Origin: CAUPWF01 sp964369775
Lineage (GTDB): Bacteria; Bacillota; Clostridia; Lachnospirales; Lachnospiraceae
Direction of reading: 5' to 3'
Length of the DNA stretch: 64,000 nt
Assembly (NCBI GenBank): GCA_964369775.1
Contig: CAYJHQ010000011.1
Coordinates: 1-64,000, forward strand
Position numbers and translations under genes: made by a program. The notes below the pieces were generated by a model, which saw only the letters and a list, made by a program, of their open reading frames with translations, ran no database searches and was not told the DNA's origin. How positions within the stretch are numbered: the stretch's first letter is position 1; every line of letters begins with the position of its first letter. This document shows positions 62,550-64,000 of this stretch, in pieces.

Positions 62550-63074
62550 ATGAATTTAATTGAAAAAAAATTATCGAAAAAACTAGACAATTACAAAGAA
62601 ATCTGTGAGTTTATGAAAAGAGTTTTCCCAAAAGAAGAGCTTATTCCGCTGTGGTTTATTCGATTACTCACATTAAAAAAAGACTATGATTTTACGGTCT
62701 ACTATGATACTGATTTATTTGTGGGTATTCTATTCACCATAAATACAAAAGACACCTTATTTGTGTTTTATCTTGCTGTAAATGATCAAATCCACTCAAA
62801 AGGCTATGGCTCGAAACTCCTGCAGTTATTACTCAGCAAATATCCAGAAAAATCAGTAACACTTTTCATTGAAACTATGAACGATAAAAATGTAAAAAAT
62901 TATGATCAAAGAATTAAGAGACTTGCATTTTATGAACGAAATGGATTTTTCAACACCAATTTAAGTGCTGGCTTCAAAACCCCTTTTGTTGATATTTTAT
63001 CAACAGATAATACTTACAATATTACAAAGGCTAAAATGCTAATGAAGTCTATACCTATGAAAATATTTGAATAG
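62550..63074 (+). CDS. GNAT family N-acetyltransferase
   Basis: A 174-residue acetyl-CoA-dependent acyltransferase. The acetyl-CoA binding motif reads QIHSKGYGSKLLQLLL (Q/R-x2-G-x-G/A), preceded by the strand LFVFYLAVN and followed by FYERNGFF, the GNAT motif B. The rest is divergent. It follows the MATE gene by 12 bp and should be co-expressed under MarR, so it may acetylate the same compounds the pump exports (a detoxification pair), which is inference. Ribosome site GGGGATAG. The coding region ends in a run of Met/Ile. Confidence 0.88.
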   Translation: MNLIEKKLSKKLDNYKEICEFMKRVFPKEELIPLWFIRLLTLKKDYDFTVYYDTDLFVGILFTINTKDTLFVFYLAVNDQIHSKGYGSKLLQLLLSKYPEKSVTLFIETMNDKNVKNYDQRIKRLAFYERNGFFNTNLSAGFKTPFVDILSTDNTYNITKAKMLMKSIPMKIFE

Positions 63075-63105
63075 TTCGGTAAAGACAAGGCTATCACTCT
63101 AGTAT

Positions 63106-63146
63106 CGGGAGATGAAATAGGCTAATTTAACCTATTTCATCTCCCG
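63106..63146. terminator. Bidirectional hairpin between the GNAT gene and the Ig-like protein
   Basis: Perfect 16-bp inverted repeat (63106-63121 and 63131-63146), 9-nt loop, between convergent genes. T-run after it on the plus strand is interrupted (CTTATACCTTTTTC), so termination is moderate. Confidence 0.8.
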
Positions 63147-63161
63147 CTTATACCTTTTTCA

Positions 63162-64000
63162 CTATTTCTTTCTTTTTCGTATTTTATAAATCACAAATAT
63201 AGGCGCGCCTATAATAATTATACCTATAAATAATAAGATTATTATTGCTATTACGCCTGCAATTATATCAATTACTACATTTTTCTCCTCAACTACTTCA
63301 AGCTCTACTTCAGCTGATACTCCATTAAATGCTTCTACGCTTATTATCGCTTTCCCTACCTTCATCGCTTCTACAATCCCTTGTTGATTCACTACAATAC
63401 AGTCCTCATTACTACTACTCCACTCTAATGGATTGCTATACTCTTCCTCTGGAATAATCGTGTGCATCAATTCCAATGTTTCACCAATATTTAAGGTTTT
63501 TTCAATATTGCTCAAAGTTATTCTCTCTGGGAAACCGCCTATATTTTCAACCATAAAACTTGTCGTTATGCCATTATCAGTTACTGCCGTAATTTCTGCA
63601 CTCCCGTTTGAATGACCTTCTATTTCGCCTACTTCCGACACGCTTACAACCTCTACATCACTGCTTGTCCAACTTATATTTTTATTACTTACATACTCAG
63701 GTAATACGTTGACCGTTATAAATTCACGTTCACCAGCTTGAAGCTCGACATCTGAAATCGCCTTTATTTCTGTCGGAAAGGATTCTTTTACTTCAACTTC
63801 AAAACTCACTGTATCCACATCTGAGCTTGAAACTGTAATAACAGCACTTCCTACTGCTATTCCTTTTAAAACATTTCCATTACTAATCACAATATTTTCA
63901 TTCGAGCTTACTACATTATATGATAGGTCTGTCGAATTGTTAATTATGATAGGTATTTCCACTTCACTTCCACAGTCAATTGATTGAACTTCTTCTACAT
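63162..64000 (-). CDS. C-terminal part of a surface protein with bacterial Ig-like (Big_2) repeats (5' end cut)
   Basis: The open frame continues upstream through the right edge of the window; the apparent start inside it is not a real one. About 279 residues are visible: three Big_2-like units of ~75-80 residues, each with the pattern W-S-S-[SD] and GxAxIxV (VGSAVITVSSSDVD; ISWTSSDVEVVSVSEVGEIEGHSNGSAEITAVTD; LEWSSSNEDCIVVNQQGIVEAMKVGKAIISVEA), then a membrane helix (IDIIAGVIAIIILLFIGIIIIGAPIFVIY) and a KIRKRKK stop-transfer tail. A cell-surface adhesin or wall-associated protein anchored at its C-terminus. No LPxTG motif. Confidence 0.85.
   Translation of the reverse strand, partial: VEEVQSIDCGSEVEIPIIINNSTDLSYNVVSSNENIVISNGNVLKGIAVGSAVITVSSSDVDTVSFEVEVKESFPTEIKAISDVELQAGEREFITVNVLPEYVSNKNISWTSSDVEVVSVSEVGEIEGHSNGSAEITAVTDNGITTSFMVENIGGFPERITLSNIEKTLNIGETLELMHTIIPEEEYSNPLEWSSSNEDCIVVNQQGIVEAMKVGKAIISVEAFNGVSAEVELEVVEEKNVVIDIIAGVIAIIILLFIGIIIIGAPIFVIYKIRKRKK

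Noticed and set aside
1..64000. Defence systems, CRISPR arrays, prophage, transposons and tRNA genes
   Set aside because: I looked for repeat-spacer arrays, integrases, transposase DDE motifs, restriction genes and tRNA-like sequences on both strands and saw none. The PIN-PhoH protein is a housekeeping-type gene here rather than a toxin-antitoxin pair, since no small partner gene is adjacent.

Overview
The window is a gene-dense, low-GC stretch of a Clostridia chromosome, most likely Lachnospiraceae. The evidence is spoIVA (endospore programme), PolC, HrcA/CIRCE control of dnaK, an indolepyruvate ferredoxin oxidoreductase (anaerobic metabolism), a single-chain PurL, YerC/TrpR next to pcrA, and strong AGGAG ribosome sites throughout. 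I see no integrase, transposase, phage, CRISPR array, tRNA or 16S/23S rRNA. The only RNA gene recognised is RNase P RNA. Both edges cut genes: rlmD on the left and an Ig-like surface protein on the right.

Layout. 1-6.0 kb: rlmD (partial), a small acidic membrane protein, pcrA, a DUF1836 regulator, the TrpR-like YerC and a PHP phosphatase. 6.1-9.2 kb: a papain-like cysteine hydrolase candidate, an orphan NMT1/SsuA-type binding lipoprotein, aroD and rnpB. 9.2-13.1 kb: a solitary cbiG, a DUF1015 protein and spoIVA. 13.2-19.3 kb: a c-di-GMP region with an EAL protein, a nitroreductase and a 1352-residue FIST / degenerate GGDEF / EAL / membrane-Cache / GGDEF protein. 19.4-24 kb: ridA-iorA-iorB-paaK-ACT, an amino-acid (2-oxoacid) fermentation operon. 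24-26.8 kb: two overlapping MATE exporters behind a double palindrome. 26.9-31.8 kb: hrcA-grpE-dnaK-dnaJ with a textbook CIRCE. 31.9-39.5 kb: a split chromate transporter, yitT, hemW, lepA, holA and a tandem PPK2 kinase. 39.6-53.7 kb: a zinc-ribbon membrane protein, PIN-PhoH ATPase, purL, a TIGR01906 protein with a divergent LysR, polC, ispG and a small membrane protein. 53.9-60.5 kb: an XRE regulator, two aminotransferases, a DUF2156 protein, a LysR and an old-yellow-enzyme/FAD reductase. 60.7-64 kb: a MarR-MATE-GNAT operon and the Ig-like surface protein.

How they work together. Most of the window is housekeeping (translation, replication, chaperones, purines, isoprenoids). Accessory interest lies in second-messenger signalling, three MATE exporters in two loci, the fermentation operon, and several regulatory palindromes that can be read directly: CIRCE, TTTCATGAAA x2, a 21-bp palindrome upstream of the flavin reductase, and direct repeats at the marR promoter. 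I found no convincing new defence or mobile system. The strongest candidates for something less described are the FIST/EAL/Cache/GGDEF protein, the orphan binding protein beside a cysteine hydrolase, and the unassigned operators. Several gene starts are set here at an internal ATG with a good ribosome site rather than at the longest open frame; these are noted per gene.
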